A DNA stretch of 64,000 nt from Eustoma russellianum. Taxonomy: Eukaryota; Streptophyta; Magnoliopsida; Gentianales; Gentianaceae. Below the pieces are notes generated by a model. The model did not search any database, was not told the DNA's origin, and was given only the letters and a program-made list of their open reading frames with translations. The stretch is from NCBI GenBank assembly GCA_036186865.1, contig AP025048.1, positions 30,864,852 to 30,928,851 on the forward strand, read 5' to 3'. Shown piece after piece: positions 32,341-44,508 of this stretch (its first letter is position 1; every line of letters starts with the position of its first letter). Made by a program: the position numbers and the translations under genes.

Positions 32341-33014
32341 TTTCACAAGTCCTTTAAGTTTTGCTCTGTGCTTTGTTTCGTTGTCTTTTGACTCTGATAA
32401 CTATTAACCAGAATATCATAAAAAATTTGACTTTCACAAGTGTAGTTACATCAGACAATTGAAGCTAAGCTAAACCCAAGTACTCATAATAATAAGATGC
32501 GAAAACTTGTAGTAAATTCTTGCGTGTGTTTTGACCTCAGACTTCTTAAATCAGAACAGAGTTGAAAGTTGATGGCAATTGACTATGAAACTATTATGAC
32601 TTTTCCCAAGTACAGTCACCTCCGGCACTTAAAGTAATGGTGAAGCTGAGTAGTAAGCCATCTTGGCCCACACTTGTAATCAACTCCAAATTCCAAGTGT
32701 ACTCACCTCGGCGTCCAAGGTCAAATTAAGCACAAGAATCCACTAATTTTTGCACAAGGCAACCACTTCAGAAGCCTCTGAAGCTAAGTCGTATACATGT
32801 ACAACCCTTGAAACATAGTCTAATGAATAATTAAACTAGGTGTCCATTCTAGAAAACCTATTCCATATTGATATCAGAATTTTTTGTCATCTGATCCAGC
32901 CTCCTGAAACTTAGCCTAAGAATAAATTAGACTAGGTTTCAAGGTTTAATATAAAAATTGTCTTGGTCGAAACACTTGTCTAAGTTGCGAAGGTTCATTC
33001 TGTTAAGTCCCTTT
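32341..33014. other. Non-coding relic before the Sirevirus, with diverged internal repeats
   Basis: No gene. Repeated short units, for example around 32811 and 32904 (CTTGAAACATAGTCTAATGA and CTGAAACTTAGCCTAAGAAT) and around 32600 and 32690, suggest a decayed tandem array. This would fit the region between pol and 3' LTR of a Tat-type element. Confidence 0.4.
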
Positions 33015-35743
33015 TGTTGAGAAATATGTTTGGATAATTTTCAAAGTCATGATTTTAAGTGGTAAAAACTTAAAAATAACATATATGGTGTTATATGTGA
33101 TTAAAAGTTGAAAAGTTGACATCGATCTCTCAGGTTGTTGCACATCGATCAATCTATATACATAGATCTCTCACATCGATCGATCCATGTAAGGCAGTGA
33201 AAGTTCAAGACCTTACGATGAGACATCGATTTCTAAACCTGAGACACATCGATCGATCGATGTACATCGAACCATCACTTCGATCGATCGATGTAGGTCA
33301 GAGACAAATTCTTAAACTTACGGTGAGACATATATCTCTGAAGCTGAGGCACTTTGATCGATCGATGTCTAGGATTTTTAGAAATAATTTTCTAAAAAGT
33401 GTTAAAATTATTGTTTTCATTTGTATATGATTTATACATGTTTATTATGTGATTATCATGTGGTTTTGATGATTATAAATGTCTTGTGACTAACGTGCCT
33501 TGGAAATTTCTACAACTTCCAAAAAGGGCAAAATTGGAATTTTGAGCTTTATAGGAACATCACATGGTGAAAATATTTCAAGGGTGTATTCTTATCTTAT
33601 TTATCATGACAAAGGTGATATCAAGGTTATTTCTGACCATCCTGGTCATTTCTGGAGTTTTCTCATATCAGGGGCATTTTGGTCATTTCACCCAAGGGTA
33701 TTTTTGGTATTCTCACTCAAGAAATCTCTTGAGCATATTATTATCTTCATTCTGGAGTTGAGATATTATTATCTTGAAGATTATATGATGATTCTTTGTC
33801 TTATTCTCTCATATGATGATGTTACTGACTATAGCTGGATATGTGACGATTTGAGATGTCACATTCTATTTTTTCTTGAAGACACTCTTATATATGTTTT
33901 GAGAGTATGTTTATCATCATTATTCAGAGATATCAAAGGTGTTAAAGTTGTGTAAATGATCACGACATATAAGAAGAAATATTGGGAATTTCGGTGTTAC
34001 ACGTTGACATAATCTTGTCAACTATTATCTGTTGATTTCTTCTTCAAAAATATGAGTTGCTACACCTATATTTATGTTTTAAAACATGATTTATATGGTG
34101 AATATGATGTGGTATTCATTTTATTGCTTGGTGACAAGTGGACCAATCAAAAAGGAGCTTGCCAACTAGGATATTTTTAATATACCCAACAGCTATATGG
34201 CTTTTTGCGGCAGATGTTTTAGTCAAAATGAAGCTCTCACATGCCCTATTCTTGTGCTTGAATTTGAGGGTATTTTGATGATATTATCCTCTCTTATTAT
34301 CTTCATTTTACAAAGGATAATCAAGATTAATTTTTGGAAAAAATAAAGGTGATAACCAACGGCTATAAGGGGCTGTTTTGGAGCTGATTTTTATTTGAAT
34401 TTGTCAAATGCCCACATGCCTATTATCTTGACAAAAAGTTGAGAAGATGATGAAGTTGTTATGGTCATATTATCTTCACATTTTCAAGATAATTCGAAGA
34501 CTATTTTGAGTTTAAAAAAATCGGCCAAATGGAGTTGCCAAGGTGGACCAATTATGTTGTCTTATTTTTCCAAGTGTACAAGGCCAACCAATGATGTGAA
34601 GACATTTGGACTTGATGATGAAGATGGTGACACATTGGAAGTCTTATCTCCAAAGCTCAATTCACTCTATAAATACAGGCAATGGTGAAGAAGATGAAAC
34701 ACACATGAAGCTCACAAGCATTTGTTGAATTGTCTAGCTATCATCTTCTTTTTGTTGTTGTTCTTGTTCCATTCTTTGTAGCAAAGGTGTTCTTGTTGTT
34801 TTTTTTGAGCTACAAGCCTCTTGAGCTTCATTTGTAATATTGATTAGCCATTTCTATTAGGCTATATCAATAGGTGGTAGAGGTGTTGCAACTAAGTGTT
34901 GCATAGAAGGTGATTATCCAAGTCTTGAATAGGGTTGGTGTATAACCCAAGGATCAAGATTGGTTCTTGTTGTAAGGTGATTCATTTCATAGTGAAATCC
35001 AAGGAAAGGTGTTTCTTGGGACTGGAGTAGGACACATTGACCGAACCGGGATAAATTCTCGGTGTTCTTGTCTTGTTTCTTCATTTCTGTTTTCTGCCCA
35101 TTTTTACTGCAGTTTTCACACAACTTCTCACAATTTGAAAAATAGCTAAACATTTTCAAAATTCGCGATTTTTGGTGGAGTTATACTTCAGACTGTTAGA
35201 TTTCATTTGCAACAATAATCACTTGATTTGCGCAAGGAAAAGTTATTCTTTTAGTCTTTGCAAGATAACTGCTCCAATCTGGCTGCAATCTGACCAGTGT
35301 TGAGAAAACTTAAATTTTGTATTTTTCAAGAATTTTTTAAGGTCAGGGCCTTTTGAAAACATAATCTACACATCCTAAGGAGTGTTTTGATATAAAGATC
35401 AATCTTTTTGGTTGAGTATTCAAAGAGAAACACATTTTTCAAAATCAGTAACATTCTGTCCAATTCTGTCCAGATTGACCATCTGAATCGTTTTATTCGT
35501 TTGAAGGGTCAAACGATCTTATTTTTGGACAGAGTCTTGTTAACACATTGAAGTTAAATTCTGAAAATTTTCATAATTTTTGGAGTTGTGTACAATTATT
35601 TTTGAATTTTTCAAATATGGGTTCTGAATCTGAGGTGGTCTCAGATTCTTTTCCAAAGGCGATTTTTACAAAGGGTTACAGTGTAATTTTCGCTAACCAC
35701 TATTCACCCCCCACTAGTGGCGTTTATTGAACATGGTCCAACA
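33015..35743 (+). repeat. 5' LTR of the Sirevirus-like element
   Basis: 2729 bp. ATCGAT palindrome array at 33118-33372. TATA box TCTATAAATA at 34667-34676. U5 ends CACTATTCACCCCCCACTAG and so on, a tail also seen in the nested LTR family. About 200 bp near 35160-35380 is absent from the 3' LTR. Confidence 0.92.
34667..34676 (+). promoter_or_regulatory. TATA box of the Sirevirus-like LTR
   Basis: CACTCTATAAATACAGGCAATGG, a strong plant TATA context, about 1.08 kb before the LTR end and kept in the 3' LTR as CTATAAATAGAGG. Confidence 0.65.
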
Positions 35744-35745
35744 AT

Positions 35746-35757
35746 TGGTATCAGAGC
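35746..35757 (+). other. Primer binding site of the Sirevirus-like element
   Basis: TGGTATCAGAGC two bases after the LTR end: initiator tRNA-Met type. Confidence 0.85.
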
Positions 35758-35865
35758 AAGGTCTACACCACTTAAAGAAGAAATATTCAACATCGCACAA
35801 GCAATACAAGGCCAAGAAACAATTACTCTTTGTAGCCTGCTAATCTCAAAACAAAGGCACATACA

Positions 35866-36152
35866 ATGGTCATAGTTTCTCACAAAGGTGAGTTGGAAGG
35901 TATTTCTACTCAACGTCCTCCTCCTTTTTATGGCAATAATTTTATTCATTGGAAACTAAGAATGAGGCTATTCTTAATGGCATAGACATTGATTTATGGT
36001 CTATAGTTGAAGATGGGCCGTACATTCCAATGAAGATTGTACAAGTTAGTGGAGTCACACAGGAAGTAGAAAAATATAAAAGTGAATGGTCTTCTGAAGA
36101 TAAAAAGAAAATGTCTATGAATGCTAAACCCATGCAATTGCTTTTAAATGGA
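35866..36152 (+). pseudogene. Sirevirus gag, N-terminal fragment
   Basis: ATG at 35866; PPPFYGNNFIHWKLRMRLFL is the start of the copia capsid. A frame shift follows LFLMA (near 35980), after which DIDLWSIVEDGPYIPMKIVQ and KKKMSMNAKPMQLLLNGL continue. Split at CTTAC (36153-36157) by the gag-only element; the rest resumes at 44509. Confidence 0.82.
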
Positions 36153-36157
36153 CTTAC

Positions 36158-39100
36158 TTAGAGATAAAGGGGTTTGAATGATTTCAAAATACATGATTTA
36201 AACGTGCATGACATATTGCGTAAAAACGTGCATGACATAAACGTGCATGATATATTGCATATAACTTGCCTTATACAGTTTATATATAATGTTGCCGTAC
36301 TAACGAGCCATGAAGCGTTAAAGCTTACATCAAATGACAAACATTTGTTGTGTTTATACTATTTTCAGGTGTCACCATTAATGACTAAACTAGTTCATTA
36401 AGTGAAGTACTTAGTTAATTAAACTAAGTAGTTCATTAAAGGAAGCTACATTTGAACAAGCACAAAGGCAACAAGACTAAGAAAGGAAAGTCTCCTCCTC
36501 CTCCTCTCACCTTATGGCACGCCAATTATACATATATATATATACATATTTTCAGTTTTTTTAAAAAGATACATACAGACTTATTCCAACGTACTACTGA
36601 CACGTTATATATTTTACGTACGTACGTTAACGTCACACCACCATACTTAACTCATATTTATGAGTATATTCAGGTCTTATATCATATGATATAAGTCATG
36701 GTGATGACAAATTAAATACGACACGTTAAAAGGTTCTAAACCAAAAATTGTCCTATCGGGCGAATACCAAAACTTCGCCAATGTGTCACGTACTTGCCAT
36801 AAATAGATGGCCAGCCTCTACACTTCAAAAATACTTATAAATTTCGTGGCTATGATGCTAATTTCAGCCATAAAATCATTCCATGTTGGGACACACAAAT
36901 CACCCCACATTAAGGCCAAATTGTAGAGATTCCAATTTCAATTTTTTCACATGATAATGTCGCCACTTTAGACCAGCCAAAAGTTGAGAATTAAAGTTTA
37001 TATTATATATATTATGTGTAACATAATATATATAACATGTGCAAAAGTTGGAATTTAATTAGAGAAAAATTGGGTAATCGATAAATACCGAAAATTCGGT
37101 TTTCTACGTACACAACACATGGAACATTTTTGGCACATCATATGACACGTATCTAGACACTTTTTACATATGATATACATCTTAAAGTGTTCTAGAAAAT
37201 TAAATTAAGGGCTGATTGGAATATAACATGTGTGTATTATTAAATGTGCACTATTTTACAAAGTTAGCAAAAATAAAATTCAGCACATGCATATACACTT
37301 ATACACGCCACCTACAGCTGAGATGGAGCATATGTGGAGCCTTGTTGGCATATTGATTGGTCAAGAATCAATCATACAATGTTGGTGATTTAAAGAAAGA
37401 AGCTACAAATGGTAAGGTTTCAAACTTTGTCTCATTTGAAACACATGCTGGAAATTTCAGCATGTTGAATTATAGCTGGCCAATTTTTTGAGTTAAAAAG
37501 CATATAATTGGTGTCTTGAATTATGTGGTTAATTGGAAGAAGAAATGGAAGTAATTTGAATAAGTTTCAAAGCCATAAAGTGTGATATCTTGAATATCAC
37601 ACATGCTGAAATTTTTCAGCATGTGTGGAATGTATCTTGGCCGAATTCATGGTCATGTGGGTGTCCAAATTTCATTTCCAATTTGATAAGGATATTTTAT
37701 ATCAATTGATGATTTATTTTAAAAAGAAAAATCAAAGAAAAATGGAATTATTTTGAATTAAGAAACCATGTATCACATGCTGAAATTTCAGCATGCTAAA
37801 TTCTCTTAATGGCCGATTTTGTTACCATGGTGTGGAGAAATTTTGTCTTGCTAACTTTATGTGACAATCTTGTGGATTATGGAAATTATTCTATGTTGAT
37901 TTTGGCACATGTTTTGAGTGAAATGTTCAGATTTTCCAAGTCATCAAATGATGACAACATTCAACCTATCATGAAGTGCCAAGTAAGCAAAGGTTAAATG
38001 ATCATCCAATGAGAAGATGCCAAGTAAGCAAGATCATGTCACAATGATGCAACACATTCTCCCAAGGACTTAGAAGACAATTTTCAAGAAGGGAAGGACC
38101 TAGAGGGGACGGCTGCAATGTGTTAAAAAGGAAGAAGATGAGCAAAAACAAAAGACAAGAACAAGCATTACAATCTTGAGATCAAAAACGCCTAGCCTCT
38201 CTTCTTCTACACTCTCTTTCTTTCTTCTTCTTGAAAGCCTATTGTACTTATATTCTTATCTTTGAATATGCTTGTAATAGACCACCACATACTCTTTATC
38301 TTTGTAAAAGATTGATCAAGGTGTGATCAATCTTCATTCTTGCTAGGTGGTGGTGTTCGTGCGTATTGTATTCATCATACAAGGTTTGTAAAGGGTTGGA
38401 GTTGGTGTGTAACTCACCAACCCTATGGTAAGGTGTATTGCATGTGTGTGACTAGTGTGAACCAAGAAAGGTGTTCCTCGAAGACTGGACTAGGTTGTTT
38501 ATAAATGAACCAGTATAAAATTCTCGGTGCCATTTACTTTCTGCTTTTATATTCTATTTCTGCACTGTTACTCTCTTTGTTTACATTCGTAGAAATAGTA
38601 AACGATTTTCAAAAATCACGAACATTTCCAGAAACATAGCCACACGTCTTAGGGTTAATTTGGCACAAGTTTCAACCCTTTTGGATAAGTATAAGTCATT
38701 CAAACATCCAAAGTTCTGAGACTAGTGTAGTCTGATTTTCAGGCTTGCAAAGGTTGAGACTTTGAGTGTATTTGACTCACTTCCCAAAAGCATTTTTCAA
38801 AACTGTTTCAATACATTCAAATAAAACATATAAAGGGTTAGTGGTTAAAATTTCAGAGCAATTGGAGTTAAGGAAAAATAGGAATAAATTTTTCAATACA
38901 GTCTATCGTTTCTGGCAGATTCGCGCAATCTGACCACCAACGATTTTTGAATGGGTTAAAGGTTGAATTTAAATCTGAAATTTTTAAGGGACCCTCATAA
39001 CATCTGAGGCTAAGTTCTATCAAAATTTCAGAATTTTTGGAGACCTATAACCTAGTTTTAAAAACGTTTTAAAACTGGTCCTGAAAACAGAATCTGTTTT

Positions 39101-39198
39101 CAGAAGTTGAGTTGGTTAGTTTTAAAACTATTTTAAAAACCATACTTTCCGCACCAACTATTCAACCCCCCTTCTAGTGGTGCCTTGCAGATCCTTCA
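36158..39198 (+). repeat. 5' LTR of the gag-only element
   Basis: 3041 bp; begins TTAGAGATAAAGG where the partner has TGTAGAGATAAAGG (one base lost at the tip) and ends GCAGATCCTTCA. It contains three hairpin palindromes built on CATGCTGAAATTTCAGCATG (37444-37464, 37598-37627, 37776-37795). Confidence 0.92.
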
Positions 39199-39200
39199 AG

Positions 39201-39217
39201 TGGTATCAGAGCGCAGG
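39201..39217 (+). other. Primer binding site of the gag-only element
   Basis: TGGTATCAGAGCGCAGG two bases after the 5' LTR: an extended initiator tRNA-Met match, so this non-autonomous element keeps its priming signal. Confidence 0.88.
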
Positions 39218-39252
39218 AACACTCACTACAAAGGATCCAACGATTCAGTGAG

Positions 39253-41171
39253 ATGGCAACCACAAATCTCAAAACCGAGCAAGAAGGTATGTCGAGCCAA
39301 ATGCCTCCTCTTTTTGACGGTGAGTCGTTTATTCAATGGAAACTAAGAATGAAGCTTTTTCTTATGGCTATAAATATTGATCTTTGGTCGATTATAGAAG
39401 ATGGTCCTTTTGTTCCATCTAAGTTGTCCACCGTAGATGGAGTCACACTAGAAGTTGTCAAACCTAGACAAGAATATACAAGTGATGATAAGAAGAAACT
39501 TAGCATGAATGCTTGGGCTATGCAATTGCTATTAAATGGATTAAGTAAGAGTGAGTCCAGTTATGTCTCAAACTGTTCTAGTGCACAAGAAATGTGGAGG
39601 ATACTAGAAATGAAACATGAAGGCACGAGTCAAGTAAAACATTCAAAGATAAACATGCTTATGTCCACACTTGAGTCGTTTAAACTGTTGTCTAATGAAT
39701 CTATTGTTGATATGGATCTTCGTTTGACTAACATCTACAATTCTCTTGAGTCTCTTGGTAAAGCTTTTACCATACAGGAAAAAGTACAGAAAGTCTTACG
39801 AAGCCTTCCTTCAGAGTGGGACCCTAAAGTCACCGCAATAGAAGAAAGCATAGAACGAACTCAATAAAGATAGAAGAGTTAATTGGATCACTTAAGGTGT
39901 ATGAAAATAAACTCACCATACGGAAATCGGAATCATCTAAACAAGGTAAAGCTATTGCTTTTAAATCAAATGAATACGTCTCTACTTCTTCCGATCATAT
40001 AGATGATAGTGATTCTGAATCGGATAACGGTGACCTAATTCTATTGGCTAAAGGCTTAAGAAAATTTATGAGAAGATCATTTAGAAACAAAAATAAGGGC
40101 ACTACAACTAAAAGAAATAAGAACAAGTCAAATGATAAAGATGTTAAATGTTATGAATGTGGCAAACTTGGACATTTATCATATGACTGCCCCAATAAAG
40201 AAAAACAAACAAATAAATACCCTGACAAGGAGCGGAACAAGAATAGACTCGTCTCAAAACCCAAGCAAAGGAAACGTGCTCTAAAGGCCTCCACCTGGAG
40301 TGATACATCGGATTCAGAGACTGAAACCGAAGAAGAGACTGCACAAGTATGCTTTGTGTCCAAAGCATCTAATGAGGTATCATCTGATTCTGATTCTGAC
40401 TCTGAGCCTTCTTATGATGATCTTTTTAGTCAGTATTTAGAATTGCATAAATTCACTAAGACTCTCGCTAAGGAAAAGAAGCGATTAATTGAAGACAAGA
40501 AACTGTTAGAATCTTCTAACGAGAATCTTGTCGCTCAATTGAACGATTCAAAGAAAGAGTCATCATACATCATCACTGCATAAAAGATAGAAATTTCATC
40601 ATTAACCACTCAAAACAACGAAATGAAATCCGAGATTTCAAATTTGAAATCAAGGAATATAGATCTAGAGAAAATGATGAAACAGTTTGATACGGGATCT
40701 AACATGCTGCATCGTATTATCTTATCTCAAAAGCATGACAGTGACAAAACGGGTTTGGGATACGTTGATACTAATGAAGTATCCACCAAACCAACTAAGT
40801 TTGTTGTGTCTAAGAAAGTAGACACCCCAAAGCCTCAAACGGCGTCTAAGATGACGCAAAGACCTCTTCCCTCATCACGCCCCACTTCTTCGCCATATCA
40901 TGCGAAATACAATTTTGTACCATATAGATATGAAAAGAAAAGAGTGATGCATACACGGCATTCATGTCATCCACGCACTATGTACACAAACACAAGGACA
41001 TATCAAAAACGTCCTACATACAATGCGTATAAACGAGTTCTTGGCCAAAGGCCAGATGCAGTTGCACCTAAAGTATATTATGTTGTGCTTCCATCACCTT
41101 TCTCACCTTTTGGAAGACCTAGAAGGGTCACCCAAATTTGGGTACCGAAAGGGACATTTTCAAAGGGTTGA
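39253..41171 (+). pseudogene. gag of the gag-only element (one frameshift, one stop)
   Basis: ATG at 39253. Capsid: MPPLFDGESFIQWKLRMKLF, MNAWAMQLLLNGL, YVSNCSSAQEMWRILEMKHE, MLMSTLESFKLL and VLRSLPSEWDPKVTAIEES. A frame change near 39865-39890 leads to a second open part (39897-40583) with Ser/Asp/Glu-rich stretches, the CCHC knuckle CYECGKLGHLSYDC (about 40147-40188) and a Lys/Glu coiled region. An in-frame TAA at 40581-40583 is followed by the basic, Tyr/Arg-rich tail ending RRVTQIWVPKGTFSKG. In Sireviruses protease follows directly here. Instead the sequence becomes non-coding. Confidence 0.85.
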
Positions 41172-41269
41172 ATAAATAACCCTTAAGAACGCACCTTTGA
41201 GATTATTTAAAATACATGATTATTTTTCATGCTCTTTCCATATTTACAGGCATATTTTGATTGACTTTC

Positions 41270-41450
41270 CAAAATAAAGGGGGAGAGAAAGCATGATTTA
41301 AGGGAGAGAGAGATATTAATTGCATAAATTAAGGGGGAGCGACTTGGAATTTTGAAATTCAAGTTTTGAATTTATGCATGATTGAAGGGGGAGCGATAGG
41401 ATTTAAATCATGAAAGTAGGTTATTTTGAAAATCATCAAAAGGGGGAGAT
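41270..41450 (+). repeat. Five repeated purine tracts before the 3' LTR (gag-only element)
   Basis: AAAGGGGGAGAG, AAGGGAGAGAGAG, AAGGGGGAGCG, GAAGGGGGAGCG and AAAAGGGGGAGAT within 180 bp; the last abuts the LTR. Multiple polypurine tracts are a known Sirevirus trait. Confidence 0.85.
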
Positions 41451-44400
41451 TGTAGAGATAAAGGGGTTTGAGTGATTTCAAAATACATGATTTAAACGTG
41501 CATGACATATTGCATAAAAACGTGCATGACATAAACGTGCATGATATATTGCATATAACTTGCCTTATACAGTTTATATATAATGTTGCCGTACTAACGA
41601 GCCATGAAGCGTTAAAGCTTACATCAAATGGCAAACATTTGTTGTGTTTATACTATTTTCAAGTGTCACCATTAATGAACTAAACTAGTTCATTAAGTGA
41701 AGTACTTAGTTAATTAAACTAAGCAGTTCATTAAAGGAAGCTACATTTGAACAAGGCAAAAAGGCAACAAGACTAAGAAAGGAAAGTCTCCTCCTCCTCC
41801 TCTCACCTTATGGCATGCCAATTATACACACATATATATATATATATACATATTTTCAGTTTTTTTAAAAAGGCATATACACACTTATTCCAACGTACTA
41901 CCAACACGTTATATATTTTACGTACGTACGTTAACGTCACACCACCATACTTAACTCATATTTATGAGTATATTCAGGTCTTATATCATATGATATAAGT
42001 CATGTTGATGACAAATTAAATACGACACGTTAAAAGGTTCTAAACCAAAAATTGTCGTATCGGGCGAATACCAAAACTTCGCCAACGTGTCACGTACTTG
42101 CCATAAATAGATGGCCAGCCCCTACACTTCAAAAATACTTATAAATTTCGTGGCTATGTTGCTAATTTCAGCCATAAAATCATCCATGTTGGCACACACA
42201 AATCACCCCATATTAAGGCCAAATTGTGGAGATTCCAATTTCAATTTTGTCACATGATAATGGCGCCACTTTAGACCAGCCAAGTGGTGAGAATTAAAGT
42301 TCATATTAAATATATTATCTGTAACATAATATATATAACATGTGCAAAATTTGGAATTTAATTAGAGAAAAATCGGGTAATCGATAAATATCGAAAATTC
42401 GGTTTTCTACGTACAGAACACATGGAACATTTTGGGCACATCATATAACACGTATCTAGACACTTTTTACATATGATATACATCTTAAAGTGTTCTAGAA
42501 AATTAAATTAAGGGCTGATTGGAATATAACATGTGTGTATTATTAAACGTGCACTATTTTACAAAGGTAGCAAAAATAAAATTCAGCACATGCATATACA
42601 CTTATACACGCCACCTACAGCTGAGATGGAGCATATGTGGAGCCTTGTTGGCATATTGATTGGTCAAGAATCAATCATACAATGTTGGTGATTTAAAGAA
42701 AGAAGCTACAAATGGTAAGGTTTCAAACTTTGTCTCATTTGAAACACATGCTGAAAATTTCAGCATGTTGAATTATAGCTGGCAGATTTTTTGAGTTAAA
42801 AAGCATATAATTAGTGTCTTGAATTATGTGGTTAATTGGAAGAAGAAATGGAAGTAATTTGAATAAGTTTCAAAGCCATAAAGTGTGATATCTTGAATAT
42901 CACACATGCTGAAATTTTTCAGCATGTGTAGAATGTATCTTGGCCGAATTCATGGTCATGTGGGTGTCCAAATTTCATTTCCAATTTGATAAGGATATTT
43001 GCTATCAATTGATGATTTATTTTAAAAAGTAAAATCAAAGAAAAATGGAAGTATTTTGAATTAAGGAACCATGTATCACATGCTGAAATTTCAGCATGCT
43101 AAATTCTCTTAATGGCCGATTTTGTTACCATGGTGTGGAGAAATTTTGTCTTGCTAACTTTATGTGACAATCTTGTGGATTATAGAAATTATTCTATGTT
43201 GATTTTGGCACATGTTTTGAGTGAAATATTCAGATTTTCCAAGTCATCAAATGATGACAACATTCAACCTATCATGAAGTGCCAAGTAAGCAAAGGTTAA
43301 ATGATCATCCAATGAGAAGATGCCAAGTAAGCAAGATCATGTCACAATGATGCAACACATTCTCCCAAGGACTTAAAAGACAATTTTCAAGAAGGGAAGG
43401 ACCTAGAGGGGACGGCTGCAATGTGTTAAAAAGGAAGAAGATGAGCAAAAACAAAAGACAAGAACAAGCATTACAATCTTGAGATCAAAAACGCCTAGCC
43501 TCTCTTCTTCTACACTCTCTTTCTTTCTTCTTCTTGAAAGCCTATTGTACTTATATTCTTATCTTTGAATAGGCTCGTAATAGACCACCACATACTCTTT
43601 ATCTTTGTAAAAGATTGATCAAGGTGTGATCAATCTTCATTCTTGCTAGGTGGTGGTGTTCGTGCGTATTGTATTCATCATACAAGGTTTGTAAAGGGTT
43701 GGAGTTGGTGTGTAACTCCATCAACCCTGTGGTAAGGTGTATTGCGTGTGTGTGACTAGTGTGAACCGAGGAAGGTGTTCCTCGAAGACTGGAGTAGGTT
43801 GTTTATAACCGAACCAGTATAAAATTCTCGGTGCCATTTACTTTCTGCACTTGTATTCTGTTTCTGCACTGTTTACTCTCTTTGTTTACGTTCGTAAAAA
43901 TAGTAAACGATTTTCAAAAATCACAAAAATTTCTAGAAGCATAGCCACACGTCTTAGGGTTAATTTGGCACAAGTTTCAACCCTTTTGAATAAGTATAAG
44001 TCATTCAAACATCCATAGTTCTGAGACTAGTGCAGTCTGATTTTCAAGCTTGTAAAGGTTGAGACTTTGAGTGTATTTGACTAACTTCCCAAAAGAATTT
44101 TTCAAACCTGTTTCAACCCATTCAAATACAACATATAAGGGGTTAGTAGTTAAAATTTCAGAGCAATTGGAGTTAAGGACAAATAGGAATAAATTTTTCA
44201 AAACAGTCTATCGTTTCTGGCAGGTTCGCGCAATCTGACCGCCAATGATGTTTGAAGGGGTTAAAGGTTGAATTTAAATCTGAAATTTTTAAGGGAACCT
44301 CATAACATCTGAGGCTAAGTTTTGTCAAAATTTCAGAATTTTTGGAGACCTATAACCTAGTTTTAAAAACGTTTTAAAACTGGTCCTGAAAACAGAATCT

Positions 44401-44503
44401 GTTTTCAGAAGTTGAGTTGGTTGGTTTTAAAACTATTTTAAAAACCATACTTTCCGCACCAACTATTCAACCCCCCTTCTAGTGGTGCCTTGCAGATCCT
44501 TCA
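41451..44503 (+). repeat. 3' LTR of the gag-only element
   Basis: 3053 bp, TGTAGAGATAAAGG to GCAGATCCTTCA, preceded by AAAAGGGGGAGAT. By eye it differs from the 5' LTR at only a few percent of positions. It has the same three palindromes near 42747, 42900 and 43080. Confidence 0.92.
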
Positions 44504-44508
44504 CTTAC

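Larger units (their letters stand above)
36158..44503 (+). mobile_element. Gag-only, pol-less LTR retrotransposon nested in Sirevirus gag
   Basis: LTRs 36158-39198 and 41451-44503 (about 3.05 kb each, nearly identical), exact TSD CTTAC (36153-36157, 44504-44508). The primer site TGGTATCAGAGCGCAGG is at 39201. The 2.25-kb interior holds only gag (39253-41171) and then five purine tracts leading to the 3' LTR. No protease, integrase, RT or RNase H sequence is present. It is structurally like the plant class described as terminal-repeat retrotransposons with a GAG domain (TR-GAG). It must borrow pol functions, presumably from a related Sirevirus. Confidence 0.92.

Noticed and set aside
33500..33955. 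A 151-codon ORF in the Sirevirus 5' LTR, matched by a 152-codon ORF at 53513-53971 in the 3' LTR
   Set aside because: Kept open in both LTRs, but nearly all differences between the copies change the amino acid and the start lies within unrelated LTR sequence. This fits neutral change in two copies of one LTR, not a protein under selection.
37809..37997. A 62-codon ORF repeated at 43112-43300
   Set aside because: It is present twice only because the LTR is; it is absent as an open frame from the diverged solo LTR and has no recognisable motif.
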